Shown: positions 43,630 to 53,094, counted from the first letter of the stretch. The stretch: DNA of 64,000 bases from Bacteroidota bacterium (GCA_947456625.1 CANGQJ010000001.1:62001-126000); one strand, 5' to 3'. Made by a program: numbers and translations. The notes: a model not told the origin generated them from the sequence alone.

Positions 43630-46112
43630 TAGTCTTGTTGTTTGGTTTTATATAACTGCATTCCTAAAATTCCAAGAATAACTCCCCATAAAATCCATGA
43701 AATACTTTTGCTTGCCAATTGTGCTGTTTCAATGGAACTTGGTTTAAATTCAAAACGAATTTCATGCTTACCCGCAGGGACTACAAGTCCTCTTAATACA
43801 TAGTTAGCTTTGATAATTTGAGTTTCTTTATTATCTATATATGCTTTCCATCCTAAATTATAATACACTTCGCTAAATATAGCCAATTGATTTTTGTTGG
43901 AGGTACTTGTATAATTTACAATGTCATTGTCATTGTTTACTAATTTAATATTTGATTCACTGTCAAATGCTAAGTTAGCTAGGTTGGCAGTTTTATCCTT
44001 TGTTTCAATAATAGCGGTATCCTTTGGATTAAAGGAACTTAAGGCATTCATAACTTCGGCTGGGCCATTTTTATATACAATCCCTTTAACAAACCACACA
44101 TTGCCACATGCGTTTGGATTTACAACAGTATCACTGGCAATATCCCCCGTAATGATGTATTTGGTATTCATCATATTAACGGTTGGCATACAATTCGGAA
44201 ATTTGTACCATTGGTTCTCAATTAAGTCTTGGTAAATACTCAACTTTGCTGGATTGTACCCACCCACAGATTTATGATGATAAGCAATAATGGCACCTCC
44301 ATTAAAAGAATTTTGTATACCATTTCTTAAATCCAAAACGCGGTAATGACTTGTATCCTTAAGTAAATAGCTATCTATCGGACTTAATGTAAAAGCGTTT
44401 TCATTTTCGGTAGCTTCGATAAATAGGTCTGGTTTTAAATATTTTACATTTAATTGAAATAAATCAAACACAGACAATACCCCTAAACTTATAAGTACTA
44501 TTGTTTGGTTAATTATTTTCTTAAATGCTAAGAAGAGTATTATGCCAATAGCAATGATATAAATGAGTGCTTTAAATAAATCGTTTTCAATTAAGGTTTT
44601 ACGGTCCGTTGCAATTGCATTTACTAATTCATTTGCCGGCGCTTCAAAAGCAGCTTTTTGATTTGGATCCGGAAGCTGAGCAATGGTCGTAATTAAATGT
44701 TTTTCATTTTCGCTTTTAAAATCGCTAGTCATGTAAATATACATAACCGAAATAAAAACAAAACCCAATAACCAAAAGCTAATTTTATATTTATTAAATA
44801 CTTCTTTCCAATTTTGTTCTGTAGTTAAAGCTTCTAATCCATAAAGGGACATAATGCCTAAAAGCAAAGTTGGAATTACAATAATCATGCTTGGTGCTCT
44901 AAACTTATTGTAAAAAGGCAGATGATCTAGCATGATACTATTAAATGAAATAAAGTAGGATCCTGCAGCAAGCATTAATGAGAAAACAATTGCAGCAGTA
45001 ATCCAAATGCGTTGATTATTGGATTTAACACTTAGCCCAATAATTGCAAAAAAACAAATTACAATGCCAACATAGGGTGGGCCAGAAGTGCCACCAATTC
45101 CACCCCAATAAAATTGTAAAAACGATTGCAATTGCTGGCCAACCTGAGGCTGCATTTGTTGCAACACTTCAATTGCTTTGGAATTACTTGGATCCATTAC
45201 ATTAGGATCACTTGAACCGCCATAAATATTGGGGAACATCATAACAAGCGGTTCGGATTTAAACATACTATAACTTAATGCATAGTCCTTATTAAGTCCG
45301 GTTGCAGTTGTTTTGCTATCCTTGTTACTTAAAGCACTCCCACCTCTAATGGAAGCTTTCCCATATTCATAGGTGCTAATTAATATAGGAGCATTAACTG
45401 TAAGTCCCATAATTCCTGCCACAAGGGCAATAACAAGTGTTTTTATAATATGAGCATACTGTTTTGATTGAATCCAAACAATTAAATAGTACACCGACAT
45501 GAATGCAATTATAATAATGCCGTAATAGGTAATTTGCAAGTGATTTGCTTGCACAAATAATGCAGTTGCAATGGTGGTTAAAATGCCACCAGCAATATAT
45601 TTTTTTTGAAATAGCAATAAAATGGCGCCAACGAAAAATGGAAGGTAAGCTATGGCGTGCATTTTAGTGATATGACCTACGGTAACTATAATAGGATTGT
45701 AAGTTGCATAACTATATCCAAGCGCACCAATAATGCTAACAATGGTATTAAAGCCTAAAACCTGTGCTAAAAAATAAAAACAAATACTTGCTAAGAAAAA
45801 TAAACCAATTGGTTCAGGTAAGTGTAATGTAAACAAGCCGTCTAATGCGCCAATTGAAAATGGATTTGCTGGAATTCCAGTAATTTGATAAGTAGGCATT
45901 CCACCAAACATATTATTAGTCCAAAATGGGGTATGCCCATATTTTTCCCTGTATTTAAGGGCGTCCTGTGCCATGCCTTTCCACTGTGTGATATCGGATT
46001 GTTGTAATACCTTGCCCTCAAGGGCAGGTTTGCAATATACAATGGCAACAATTGCAAAAATGGCAACTGCTATAATATGAGGCAATGCCTTTTTAAAATA
46101 AGTCTTCAACAT
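43629..46112 (-). CDS. YfhO-family membrane protein
   Basis: An 827 aa protein with about 12-14 membrane helices and a large extracytoplasmic C-terminal part (about 560-800), followed by one more helix. It matches YfhO: FGGMPTYQITGIP near 70-82, FNTIVSIIGALGYSYATYNPI near 125-145, and FRAPSMIIVIPTLLLG near 400-415. YfhO-type proteins are GT-C-like and, in Gram-positive bacteria, take part in glycosylating cell-surface polymers. Direct coupling to a family 2 glycosyltransferase gene fits a two-step lipid-linked sugar transfer (inference). Confidence 0.88.
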   Translation of the reverse strand: MLKTYFKKALPHIIAVAIFAIVAIVYCKPALEGKVLQQSDITQWKGMAQDALKYREKYGHTPFWTNNMFGGMPTYQITGIPANPFSIGALDGLFTLHLPEPIGLFFLASICFYFLAQVLGFNTIVSIIGALGYSYATYNPIIVTVGHITKMHAIAYLPFFVGAILLLFQKKYIAGGILTTIATALFVQANHLQITYYGIIIIAFMSVYYLIVWIQSKQYAHIIKTLVIALVAGIMGLTVNAPILISTYEYGKASIRGGSALSNKDSKTTATGLNKDYALSYSMFKSEPLVMMFPNIYGGSSDPNVMDPSNSKAIEVLQQMQPQVGQQLQSFLQFYWGGIGGTSGPPYVGIVICFFAIIGLSVKSNNQRIWITAAIVFSLMLAAGSYFISFNSIMLDHLPFYNKFRAPSMIIVIPTLLLGIMSLYGLEALTTEQNWKEVFNKYKISFWLLGFVFISVMYIYMTSDFKSENEKHLITTIAQLPDPNQKAAFEAPANELVNAIATDRKTLIENDLFKALIYIIAIGIILFLAFKKIINQTIVLISLGVLSVFDLFQLNVKYLKPDLFIEATENENAFTLSPIDSYLLKDTSHYRVLDLRNGIQNSFNGGAIIAYHHKSVGGYNPAKLSIYQDLIENQWYKFPNCMPTVNMMNTKYIITGDIASDTVVNPNACGNVWFVKGIVYKNGPAEVMNALSSFNPKDTAIIETKDKTANLANLAFDSESNIKLVNNDNDIVNYTSTSNKNQLAIFSEVYYNLGWKAYIDNKETQIIKANYVLRGLVVPAGKHEIRFEFKPSSIETAQLASKSISWILWGVILGILGMQLYKTKQQD

Positions 46113-46191
46113 AATTGTAAATTATAGTAACAAACCTACAACTAAAAAGGCTTTTTGCGTAATTTTCTTATCTTGTATCTTATTGAAATAT

Positions 46192-46488
46192 ATGAACCCA
46201 ATATTTAACAAAACCTTTTTTGCCTTTATGGCCCGATTGGCTATTATTTGCAATATATTTTTTATCCTTTCTTTAATGGTAATGCTCTTAAAGTGGTTTA
46301 AATTACCAGACTTTTTATCCAATTTTATTGCGGTATTGGGACTTGAAATGTCCCCGGTTGCTAATATTTGTTTTGTATTATGGTTTCTAGGCATAAAGTT
46401 TACGAAAAAACAAGTGGAACTTCCAAAATGGCAAACAATTGTTATTGTTTTGATGTTATTATTTCAAGTAGTTTTAGCAATCGAATAA
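46192..46488 (+). CDS. Small membrane protein (98 aa)
   Basis: From ATG at 46192 the protein has three hydrophobic segments (about 14-33, 40-65 and 75-95) and no known motif. It lies 14 bases before yhhQ on the same strand and may share its transcript. A frame on the opposite strand here is weaker, and I treat it as a shadow. Confidence 0.65.
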   Translation: MNPIFNKTFFAFMARLAIICNIFFILSLMVMLLKWFKLPDFLSNFIAVLGLEMSPVANICFVLWFLGIKFTKKQVELPKWQTIVIVLMLLFQVVLAIE

Positions 46489-46501
46489 AATAAATAACCC
46501 C

Positions 46502-47287
46502 ATGATTCATTCCATTTTAAAAGACAAACCTACAAAGTTATTTTTAGGCATCACAGCATTTTTTGTTGCCAATGCTTTAATTGCGGAATGTATTGGAGGA
46601 AAAATATTTTCATTGGAAGCCGTTTTTGGGATGAAACCATCTAATCTTTCTATTTTTGGAGAATCTGGATTGTCGTTTAATTTAACATGTGGTGTTTTAT
46701 TATGGCCACTTGAATTTGTGATCACAGATATTGTAAATGAGTATTATGGACCAAAGGCAGTTAAGAGGATTAGTATTACTGCTGTAAGTTTAATTGCTTA
46801 TGCTTTTTTAATGTTTTATTTAGCTATGCATATTGCACCTGCTTCTTTTTGGGTGGGTTCCAAAGTAGATAACGGCGTTCCTAGTATGCAAACTGCTTTT
46901 GAAGCCATATTTGGGCAAGGCATGTGGATAATTTTAGGAAGCCTAGTTGCGTTTTTAGTTAGTCAGTTTATTGATGTGATTGTGTTTCACAAAATAAAAA
47001 AAGTTACTGGCGAAAAAATGCCTTGGTTAAGAGCTACAGGTAGTACAGTTGTTTCTCAATTAGTAGATAGTTTTGTGGTACTTGTAATTGCTTTTAAATT
47101 AGGCAATAACTGGACTTGGAGCTTTGTACTTGCAGTTTGTGTTGTTAATTATATGTACAAATTTACGATGGCTGTAATTTTAACGCCAGCTATTTCGTTT
47201 ATTGAAAAAAGAATAGAAAATTATTTAGGACATGAAACTGCTAAGAAAATGAAATTCGCAGCAATGGGCCTTGACAATGAAATATAA
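46502..47287 (+). CDS. yhhQ: Queuosine precursor transporter
   Basis: A 261 aa membrane protein of the YhhQ/DUF165 family, which imports 7-cyano-7-deazaguanine or 7-aminomethyl-7-deazaguanine for tRNA queuosine. Six helices are visible; VITDIVNEYYGPKAVKR near 77-93 and WLRATGSTVVSQLVDSFV near 178-195 are the family signatures. Confidence 0.92.
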   Translation: MIHSILKDKPTKLFLGITAFFVANALIAECIGGKIFSLEAVFGMKPSNLSIFGESGLSFNLTCGVLLWPLEFVITDIVNEYYGPKAVKRISITAVSLIAYAFLMFYLAMHIAPASFWVGSKVDNGVPSMQTAFEAIFGQGMWIILGSLVAFLVSQFIDVIVFHKIKKVTGEKMPWLRATGSTVVSQLVDSFVVLVIAFKLGNNWTWSFVLAVCVVNYMYKFTMAVILTPAISFIEKRIENYLGHETAKKMKFAAMGLDNEI

Positions 47288-47292
47288 ATGGC

Positions 47293-47757
47293 TTAAAAAC
47301 GGTGCTTGTCTAAAAGCATCTTAATAGCTACTTTGTCAATAGGCAGTGTCATGGTATCCGGGCTTAGTTCAGCCAAAGGAACCCACCTTAAATGCTCGGC
47401 TGTACCTTTTATATCTGCTACTTGTTCTGGCAAGAAATCAAATGCTTTTTCTTTTGCTAAAATGGTTTTGGTTTTATCAGAGTGCACTAAGTAGTAAATG
47501 GAAATAATTTGATCCTTGTTGTTAAAAGCAGATATTTGAAAAAAATCGGTGGTGTAAAAATGTTCACCAACCCTTACTTCTAAATTAGCTTCTTCCATAA
47601 ATTCTCTAGCTAAGCCTTCTTTAGTTCCTTCACCAATTTCAAGTCCTCCTCCGGGAAGTTTTGTGATATAGGCGCCTCTAATAAATTCATCACTTACCAA
47701 GAGTCTATCTTTTTCATCAATTAAAATACCGTAAACGCGCACATTAAATAATGCCAT
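47293..47757 (-). CDS. NUDIX hydrolase
   Basis: A 154 aa pyrophosphohydrolase. The Nudix box is visible from GGGLEIGEGTKEGLAREFMEE near 36-56, fitting GX5EX7REUXEEXGU with Ala-Asn after the acidic pair. The substrate is unknown. It lies five bases after dapF on the same strand. Confidence 0.92.
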   Translation of the reverse strand: MALFNVRVYGILIDEKDRLLVSDEFIRGAYITKLPGGGLEIGEGTKEGLAREFMEEANLEVRVGEHFYTTDFFQISAFNNKDQIISIYYLVHSDKTKTILAKEKAFDFLPEQVADIKGTAEHLRWVPLAELSPDTMTLPIDKVAIKMLLDKHRF

Positions 47758-47762
47758 GATTG

Positions 47763-48542
47763 TTATTTTAAATGTATACTTGCTTTGTATACAAAAGTGC
47801 CAGGGCCTTTTAGCCAGATATGATTATAATGACCACCGCCCAGATTGTTAAAACTTACAGCCAACTTTCCGCCCAATGTTTGAATATTTATTTCATGTTC
47901 CCCGGTTTTATGTAAGCAGGAGGTTATGGCAGCAGCTGTAACACCTGTTCCGCAACTATAAGTTTCGTTTTCAACACCACGTTCATAAGTGCGCACAAAT
48001 AAATGTTCCTTTTGTTGTTCCACAAAATTTACATTCACACCCTCTTTTGCAAAACGCTCATTGTATCTAATGGATTTTCCTTCGTTAAAAACAGGATAGT
48101 TTTCAATATCTGCTACTGTTTTAATATAATGCGGGGAGCCAGTATCTGTGAATGAAAAATCAGCGCCCACTTCTACAAAATTTACATCGGACATTTTTAA
48201 ATGCACCCATTTATTATTGTGAATACTTGCTTCGTGAGGGCCATCTACTGCTATGAATAAGTATTGCTCTTTTATAATTCCATTGTCGTGTGCAAATTGA
48301 ACTAAACACCTTCCGCCATTTCCGCACATAGTGCCTTCGGTACCATCGGCATTATAATAGGTCATTGAAAAATCATAACCAGTTGCAGTACCCAACATCA
48401 TGAGTCCATCGGCGCCAACACCAAACCTGCGATTACATAAAAATGCAATTTGCTGGTTAGAAAGTGAAATACTTCCGTCTCTGTTGTCAATGATTACAAA
48501 GTCGTTTCCAGTGCCTTGGTATTTTGAAAAATTTATATTCAT
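47763..48542 (-). CDS. dapF: Diaminopimelate epimerase
   Basis: DapF interconverts LL- and meso-diaminopimelate for lysine and peptidoglycan synthesis. The 259 aa product carries both catalytic cysteines: MCGNGGRCLVQFA near 72-84 and YSCGTGVTAAA near 195-205. YQGTGNDFVIIDNR at the start is diagnostic. Confidence 0.96.
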   Translation of the reverse strand: MNINFSKYQGTGNDFVIIDNRDGSISLSNQQIAFLCNRRFGVGADGLMMLGTATGYDFSMTYYNADGTEGTMCGNGGRCLVQFAHDNGIIKEQYLFIAVDGPHEASIHNNKWVHLKMSDVNFVEVGADFSFTDTGSPHYIKTVADIENYPVFNEGKSIRYNERFAKEGVNVNFVEQQKEHLFVRTYERGVENETYSCGTGVTAAAITSCLHKTGEHEINIQTLGGKLAVSFNNLGGGHYNHIWLKGPGTFVYKASIHLK

Positions 48543-48559
48543 AATAGGAATATTTTAAT

Positions 48560-49435
48560 TTAAATAGATGCTATAATGCCTAAGGTTTTTTGAATCATGT
48601 GATCTACTGCACTTGCCATATTTTTACTGTATTCCTTTTTAACTCGGTTAGCAATAATTACATTGATACTTAAGCATTGATGTCCAAGTAAATTACAAAG
48701 ACCATAAATGGCACTTGTTTCCATTTCGAAATTTGCAATGTGATGGTTTTCAAATTTAAAACTTGTCATTTGATCTACTAAATTTGGCATTTTTAGGGGG
48801 AGTCTTAATATGCGACCTTGCGGACCATAGAAGCCTGGACAAGTAACCGTAATTCCCTTGCTATAACCATCATTAAAGTGTGCGATTAAATTAGAACTAG
48901 CACTTGCTATATAAGGTTGAATTTTAAAATCCGTTATTTGTGTATGTTGTTCAAATGCATTTAAGATAGCTTGTTCTTCTGCATTATTATTTAATTTATA
49001 AAAGTGCAATAAATTATCAATCCCTAAGCCGTGGGTTCCAGCCACCAATTGGTCAACGCCAACTTCGCCTTGTAGGGAACCGCAAGTACCCATTCTTATA
49101 ATAGAGACTGCTTTATGTTTTTCATTTATAGTTCTGGTTTCAAAATTAATATTGACTAAGGCGTCTACTTCATTTAATGCAATATCTATGTTGTCTGGTC
49201 CAATGCCGGTGCTTAAAACCGAAATTCTTTTATTGCCAATATAGCCGGTATGGGTAATAAATTCACGGTGCTCGCATTGATGTTCAATTCGGTCAAAATA
49301 TTTGCTTACCGAAGCCACTCTTTCTGGGTCGCCCACGGTGATAATGGTATCCGCAATTTCTTCGGGTCTAACATTTAGATGGTAAACTGCGCCACGATCA
49401 TTAATAATTAATTCAGATGCTCCAATTGCCGACAT
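48560..49435 (-). CDS. Nucleoside phosphorylase, uridine phosphorylase-like
   Basis: A 291 aa member of the PNP/UDP phosphorylase family. Phosphate-binding residues lie in VGDPERVASVSKYFD near 33-47 and RMGTCGSLQ near 110-118, and ANFEMETSAIYGLCNLLGH near 235-253 is the sugar-base site. The N-terminus resembles Udp more than MTA/SAH nucleosidase or futalosine hydrolase. It would release uracil or another base from its nucleoside with phosphate. Confidence 0.82.
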   Translation of the reverse strand: MSAIGASELIINDRGAVYHLNVRPEEIADTIITVGDPERVASVSKYFDRIEHQCEHREFITHTGYIGNKRISVLSTGIGPDNIDIALNEVDALVNINFETRTINEKHKAVSIIRMGTCGSLQGEVGVDQLVAGTHGLGIDNLLHFYKLNNNAEEQAILNAFEQHTQITDFKIQPYIASASSNLIAHFNDGYSKGITVTCPGFYGPQGRILRLPLKMPNLVDQMTSFKFENHHIANFEMETSAIYGLCNLLGHQCLSINVIIANRVKKEYSKNMASAVDHMIQKTLGIIASI

Positions 49436-49531
49436 ATACTAGCTATTTTAGATACAAATGTCGTTTAATTCGTATTAGTTGTAAAATTCTTTTATAATTA
49501 ACTTCTTTGTGTTATTTTCGCGTCCCAAAAG

Positions 49532-49602
49532 GGTCCTGTGGCCGAGTGGCTAGGCAGAGCTCTGCAAAAGCTTCTACAGCGGTTCGAATCCGCTCGGGAC
49601 CT
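49532..49602 (+). tRNA. tRNA-Cys(GCA)
   Basis: A 71-nt cloverleaf. The acceptor GGTCCTG pairs with CGGGACC, discriminator T; the anticodon loop CTGCAAA carries GCA; the T arm has GGTTCGAATCC. CCA is not encoded. TATTTTCG at about 49513-49520 is an imperfect -7 box. Confidence 0.96.
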
Positions 49603-49608
49603 CGATAC

Positions 49609-49638
49609 AAAGCCTCTTCACGCAAGTGAAGAGGCTTT
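49609..49638 (+). terminator. Terminator of tRNA-Cys
   Basis: A 13-bp perfect stem AAAGCCTCTTCAC/GTGAAGAGGCTTT with GCAA loop and a T run. It is nearly the same as the terminator after tRNA-Leu (53182-53213), differing by one base pair in the stem. Confidence 0.93.
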
Positions 49639-49648
49639 TTTGTTTAGA

Positions 49649-49778
49649 GTCTGCGTCATAAGCTTGCTTATGTAAGCAGACGAGAAGCAAAAAAGCACAA
49701 CACAAATCTTTGATTTGTGTTGAAAAGGCTTTGGGTAAAGCGAGACAAGAGCGGAAGACAATGCGCAGCATTGGCTAT
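49649..49778. repeat. Multi-hairpin repeat behind tRNA-Cys
   Basis: Three hairpins in a row: GTCTGC..CATAAGC-TT-GCTTATG..GCAGAC (49649-49681); CAACACAAATC-TTT-GATTTGTGTTG (49698-49722, perfect 11 bp); then the anchor GGCTTTGGGTAAA (49727-49739); then CAATGC-GCA-GCATTG (about 49759-49773). The same order with other stem sequences occurs behind tRNA-Leu. No plausible protein is encoded. Confidence 0.8.
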
Positions 49779-49801
49779 CCAATTCCAATCCCTTACTTTT
49801 G
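49771..49801 (+). promoter_or_regulatory. Promoter of the 129 aa membrane protein gene
   Basis: TTG at 49771-49773 and TACTTTTG at 49794-49801 are 20 bases apart. The -33 part is the end of the last hairpin of the repeat. The ATG follows four bases after the -7 box, which would make the mRNA nearly leaderless. Confidence 0.5.
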
Positions 49802-49805
49802 CTTA

Positions 49806-50195
49806 ATGAAATATTCTCAAACCTTTGGTATTGTTTTATGTCTTGCATTGTTTTATTGTACAACACTACCTTTGGTTGTAATTGAAAGCAAAAATTTAGT
49901 GATTACTGGATGGCAATCAACAGGAACAGATTTTGGCCAACCAGGTAAGTTTTTAGCATACATAGGTTTAATGGCATTAATATTTTTCGCATTGCCATTT
50001 ATTTGGGCAAAGCGGTTTAACCTTGCTTTTGCAGCATTATTGCTTGCATGGTCGTTTAGAAATTTTATGGTGCTATCTACCTGTCAAATGGGAGATTGTC
50101 CTCAAAAAATGTGGGCACTTTATGCTTGCGTAATTATTTCTTTTGCAATATTAATAATGACATTTTTGCCCAAAATTAAAATTCCTAAGTCTTAA
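49806..50195 (+). CDS. Hypothetical membrane protein (129 aa)
   Basis: From ATG at 49806 the protein has four hydrophobic segments (about 5-25, 45-62, 68-85 and 100-122) and a short extracytoplasmic loop with [11 protein letters not shown] recognise no family. The frame extends upstream into the repeat, but that part is not a credible coding region. It overlaps the end of rocD by four bases in convergent orientation. Confidence 0.75.
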   Translation: MKYSQTFGIVLCLALFYCTTLPLVVIESKNLVITGWQSTGTDFGQPGKFLAYIGLMALIFFALPFIWAKRFNLAFAALLLAWSFRNFMVLSTCQMGDCPQKMWALYACVIISFAILIMTFLPKIKIPKS

Positions 50196-51427
50196 GCTAT
50201 TTTTTTTAACGCCTCACTTATTATTTGAACCGCTTCTTTAATTTGAGATTCATTTATAATTAAAGGTGGAGCAAATCGAATCTTATCTCCATGTGTAGGC
50301 TTTGCAAGCAAACCTAAATCGCGCAAGTGCAAACAAAGTTCCCAAGAAATTTCTGGGTCTTTATGATCTATCACAATTGCGTTTAATAATCCACGACCAC
50401 GAACAAGTTTAATTAGTGGTGAGTTTAATTTTTCAAGTTCGGTCCTTAAAAGTTGACCCATTGCATGGGCATTTTCAGCCATATTTTCGGACTTCAAAAC
50501 TTCTAAAGATTTCATTGCAACTGCACAGGCCAAAGGGTTGCCTCCGTATGTAGAGCCATGTTCTCCTGGCTTTATTTGCATCATAACGATATCATCGGCA
50601 AGCACTGCAGAAATTGGCAATGTGCCACCACTTAAAGCTTTGCCTAATATTAAAATATCAGGTCTTACATTTTCATGATCGCATGCAAGCATTTTTCCAG
50701 TTCTAGCAAGTCCTGTTTGAATTTCATCGGCAATAAATAATACATTGTATTTAGTACATAAATCACGAACGCCTTTTAAATAGCCGTCGTCTGGTAATAC
50801 CACACCAGCTTCACCTTGTATAGGCTCTACCATAAATGCGGCAACATTGTTGTCCTTTAATTCCTTTTCTAATGCAACTAAATTATTATAAGGTACCAGA
50901 CCAAAACCAGGCATAAATGGACCAAAACCTTTAAAGCTGCTTGGGTCTGTAGAGGAAGAAATTGCGGCTAGTGTTCTTCCCCAAAAATTACCTTCAGCAA
51001 AAATAATTTTAGCATTATTTTCTGGAATTCCTTTTACATTATAACCCCATCTTCTTGCCAATTTAATTGCTGTTTCACCACCTTCCACGCCTGTATTCAT
51101 TGGAAGAACTTTATCGTATCCAAAATAGGAGGTAATGTAAGCTTCATATTCACCTAATAAATTATTGTGAAAAGCGCGTGATGTTAAAGTAAGTTTTGAA
51201 GCTTGTGTTTGTAAAGTTTTAACTATTTCTGGATGACAATGCCCTTGATTCACGGCCGAGTAACCACTTAAAAAATCAAAATATTTTTTACCATCTACAT
51301 CGTATAGGTATACTCCTTCGCCTTTTTCTAAAACTACAGGGATAGGGTGATAATTGTGTGCTCCAAATTTATCTTCTAGTTCCAAATACTTTAAAGCATT
51401 GGCACTAACATTATGGTTAGATGACAT
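50192..51427 (-). CDS. rocD: Ornithine aminotransferase
   Basis: A PLP-dependent class III aminotransferase of 411 aa converting ornithine and 2-oxoglutarate to glutamate semialdehyde and glutamate. [19 protein letters not shown] at the start, [18 protein letters not shown] near 101-118, and the PLP lysine in [15 protein letters not shown] near 250-264 identify OAT rather than acetylornithine aminotransferase. Confidence 0.95.
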   Translation of the reverse strand: MSSNHNVSANALKYLELEDKFGAHNYHPIPVVLEKGEGVYLYDVDGKKYFDFLSGYSAVNQGHCHPEIVKTLQTQASKLTLTSRAFHNNLLGEYEAYITSYFGYDKVLPMNTGVEGGETAIKLARRWGYNVKGIPENNAKIIFAEGNFWGRTLAAISSSTDPSSFKGFGPFMPGFGLVPYNNLVALEKELKDNNVAAFMVEPIQGEAGVVLPDDGYLKGVRDLCTKYNVLFIADEIQTGLARTGKMLACDHENVRPDILILGKALSGGTLPISAVLADDIVMMQIKPGEHGSTYGGNPLACAVAMKSLEVLKSENMAENAHAMGQLLRTELEKLNSPLIKLVRGRGLLNAIVIDHKDPEISWELCLHLRDLGLLAKPTHGDKIRFAPPLIINESQIKEAVQIISEALKKIA

Positions 51428-51635
51428 GGTATTTTTTTTATAAAATTGTAAAAATTAAAACGTTGCTACAAAACGTAATAAACAAATGGCGTGAGGGTAA
51501 ATTCAATTACCCCATGGGATGATTTAGTAAATCTAAATTCAAAATGAGTATATGCGCCGTTTTCATATCACTAAGTTATGTTTTTCTCTTTAAATTCCCA
51601 TATTTTGGGCTTACATTCGCAAAAACAAATAATAC

Positions 51636-52649
51636 TTGAAGCCATTTGTATCCATAGTTATTCTCAATTATAATGGGGTAAAATATTTGAACGAATTTTT
51701 ACCATCAGTACTGGCAACCCAGTATGATAATTTTGAAGTGGTAGTTGCAGACAATGGATCTAGTGATCATTCTGTTTCTTTTCTTCAACAAAATTTCCCA
51801 ACTGTTAAAATACTTGTTTCAAAAACCAATGAGGGTTTTGCGGGTGGGTATAATTGGGCTTTAAAAGAAATTAAAGCAGATTATTTTGTTTTATTAAACT
51901 CTGATGTTTTAGTAACGCCTAATTGGATTAGTCCAATGGTTGAGTTGTTGGAATTGGACGAAAAAAATGCGGCATGTCAGCCAAAACTATTAGCACAGAA
52001 AAATCCTGAATTGTTTGAATATGCTGGTGCAGCAGGAGGGTGGATTGATAGTTTTGGTTATCCATTTTCTAGAGGAAGAGTTTTTGATATTTGTGAAAAA
52101 GATGAAAATCAATATGATAATATAGCGCCAGTTTTTTGGGCTTCCGGCGCGGCACTAATGATTAAATCAAAAGTATTTCATGCATTAAACGGGTTTGATG
52201 CTAGTTTTTTTGCACATCAAGAAGAGATAGATTTATGTTGGCGCATGCAAATTAACGGGTATCAACTTTATTGTTGTCCAAGTGCTGTGGTGTATCATGT
52301 TGGTGCCGGTACTTTGCCAAGAGGAGGACGAAAAGTATTTTTGAATTTTAGGAATAATTTGGTGATGCTTTGTAAAAATCTTCCAATTTCCGAACTAATA
52401 TGGAAACTGCCATTTAGGCTTGCTTTAGACGCTATTTCGGCTTGGAAAGGATTATTAAGCGGGGATACTTACTTTTTTACTGCAATTATGAAGGCGCATT
52501 TTGCATTATTTGCCATTATTTTTGGGGGCAAGGTAAATCGAACAAAACACCCTAAAAGCATGAATTCATTGAGTGGGGTATATGCTGGATCTTTGGTTTT
52601 CCAGTACTTTATAAAAAAGAAGCAGTATTTTAATAAAATTGTGCGCTAA
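51636..52649 (+). CDS. Glycosyltransferase family 2
   Basis: A 337 aa GT-A enzyme with a TTG start (no in-frame ATG near). FVSIVILNYNGVKYL opens it, VVADNGSSDHS follows, LLNSDVLVTP near 88-97 is the metal motif, WASGAALMIKSKV and FFAHQEEIDLCWRM near 187-200 are the rhamnosyltransferase-type acceptor pattern. C-terminal hydrophobic helices suggest membrane contact. It stands apart from the main polysaccharide cluster. The 208 bases upstream hold a small hairpin (GGGTAA/TTACCC) and no other gene. Confidence 0.88.
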   Translation: MKPFVSIVILNYNGVKYLNEFLPSVLATQYDNFEVVVADNGSSDHSVSFLQQNFPTVKILVSKTNEGFAGGYNWALKEIKADYFVLLNSDVLVTPNWISPMVELLELDEKNAACQPKLLAQKNPELFEYAGAAGGWIDSFGYPFSRGRVFDICEKDENQYDNIAPVFWASGAALMIKSKVFHALNGFDASFFAHQEEIDLCWRMQINGYQLYCCPSAVVYHVGAGTLPRGGRKVFLNFRNNLVMLCKNLPISELIWKLPFRLALDAISAWKGLLSGDTYFFTAIMKAHFALFAIIFGGKVNRTKHPKSMNSLSGVYAGSLVFQYFIKKKQYFNKIVR

Positions 52650-52675
52650 CTGGCCCTTTATTAAGAACTAGTTGT

Positions 52676-52683
52676 TATTTTTG
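52676..52683 (+). promoter_or_regulatory. -7 box of the 67 aa gene
   Basis: TATTTTTG lies 20 bases before the ATG at 52704. No TTTG is found at the ideal -33 distance. Confidence 0.45.
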
Positions 52684-52703
52684 CGACCGTAATTCATATA
52701 TAT

Positions 52704-52907
52704 ATGTCACAAGATTTAAATCAACCAGAAGTATCTAAAGATATTAACTCAAATTGGGTTACCTCTTCTAAGTTTTTATTCTACGTATCTGTTTTTGCTA
52801 TTTTGTCTTTGGTAGTTGGCAACTGTTCAAAAGTGTTCAGTAGTGGTTTTAAGAAAACAACTCCAGAAGTGCAAACTAGCTCCCAATACAAGCCAGAATA
52901 TAAATAG
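52704..52907 (+). CDS. Small membrane protein (67 aa)
   Basis: A 67 aa protein with one central hydrophobic segment (about 22-42, KFLFYVSVFAILSLVVG) followed by CSKVF and a Lys-rich tail. The N-terminal 20 residues are hydrophilic. The Cys after the helix is not in a clear lipobox. The function is unknown. A matching -7 box upstream and a separate promoter downstream for tRNA-Gly support a real gene. Confidence 0.65.
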   Translation: MSQDLNQPEVSKDINSNWVTSSKFLFYVSVFAILSLVVGNCSKVFSSGFKKTTPEVQTSSQYKPEYK

Positions 52908-52915
52908 AAAAAAAT

Positions 52916-52946
52916 TTTGCTGGAGAGCTTTGAATCCTTATTTTTG
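52916..52946 (+). promoter_or_regulatory. Promoter of tRNA-Gly/tRNA-Leu
   Basis: TTTG (52916-52919), 19 bases, TATTTTTG (52939-52946), followed by GCACTCC exactly as at the tRNA-Lys promoter. Confidence 0.88.
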
Positions 52947-52972
52947 CACTCCTAAAAATAGTTCTTGAACAA

Positions 52973-53045
<73 letters not shown>

Positions 53046-53051
53046 CAAAAT

Positions 53052-53078
53052 CCCGAATTTCGGTTCGGGCTTTTTTTT
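53052..53078 (+). terminator. Terminator after tRNA-Gly
   Basis: Stem CCCGAA/TTCGGG with loop TTTCGG, then C and eight T residues. It lies between tRNA-Gly and tRNA-Leu, so read-through or a separate weak promoter would be needed for tRNA-Leu. Confidence 0.75.
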
Positions 53079-53094
53079 AAGTCTTTGAATAGAC

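Noticed and set aside
46122-46394. Minus-strand 90-codon frame
   Set aside because: The plus-strand frame at 46192 has clear membrane helices and lies in line with yhhQ; the opposite frame looks like its shadow.
49574-49771. Minus-strand frame over the end of tRNA-Cys and the repeat
   Set aside because: Ends in an antisense-tRNA peptide and crosses terminator and hairpins; no sign of coding.
49710-49805. Upstream extension of the 129 aa membrane protein
   Set aside because: The extension lies in the hairpin repeat and before the likely promoter; the ATG at 49806 directly follows the -7 box.
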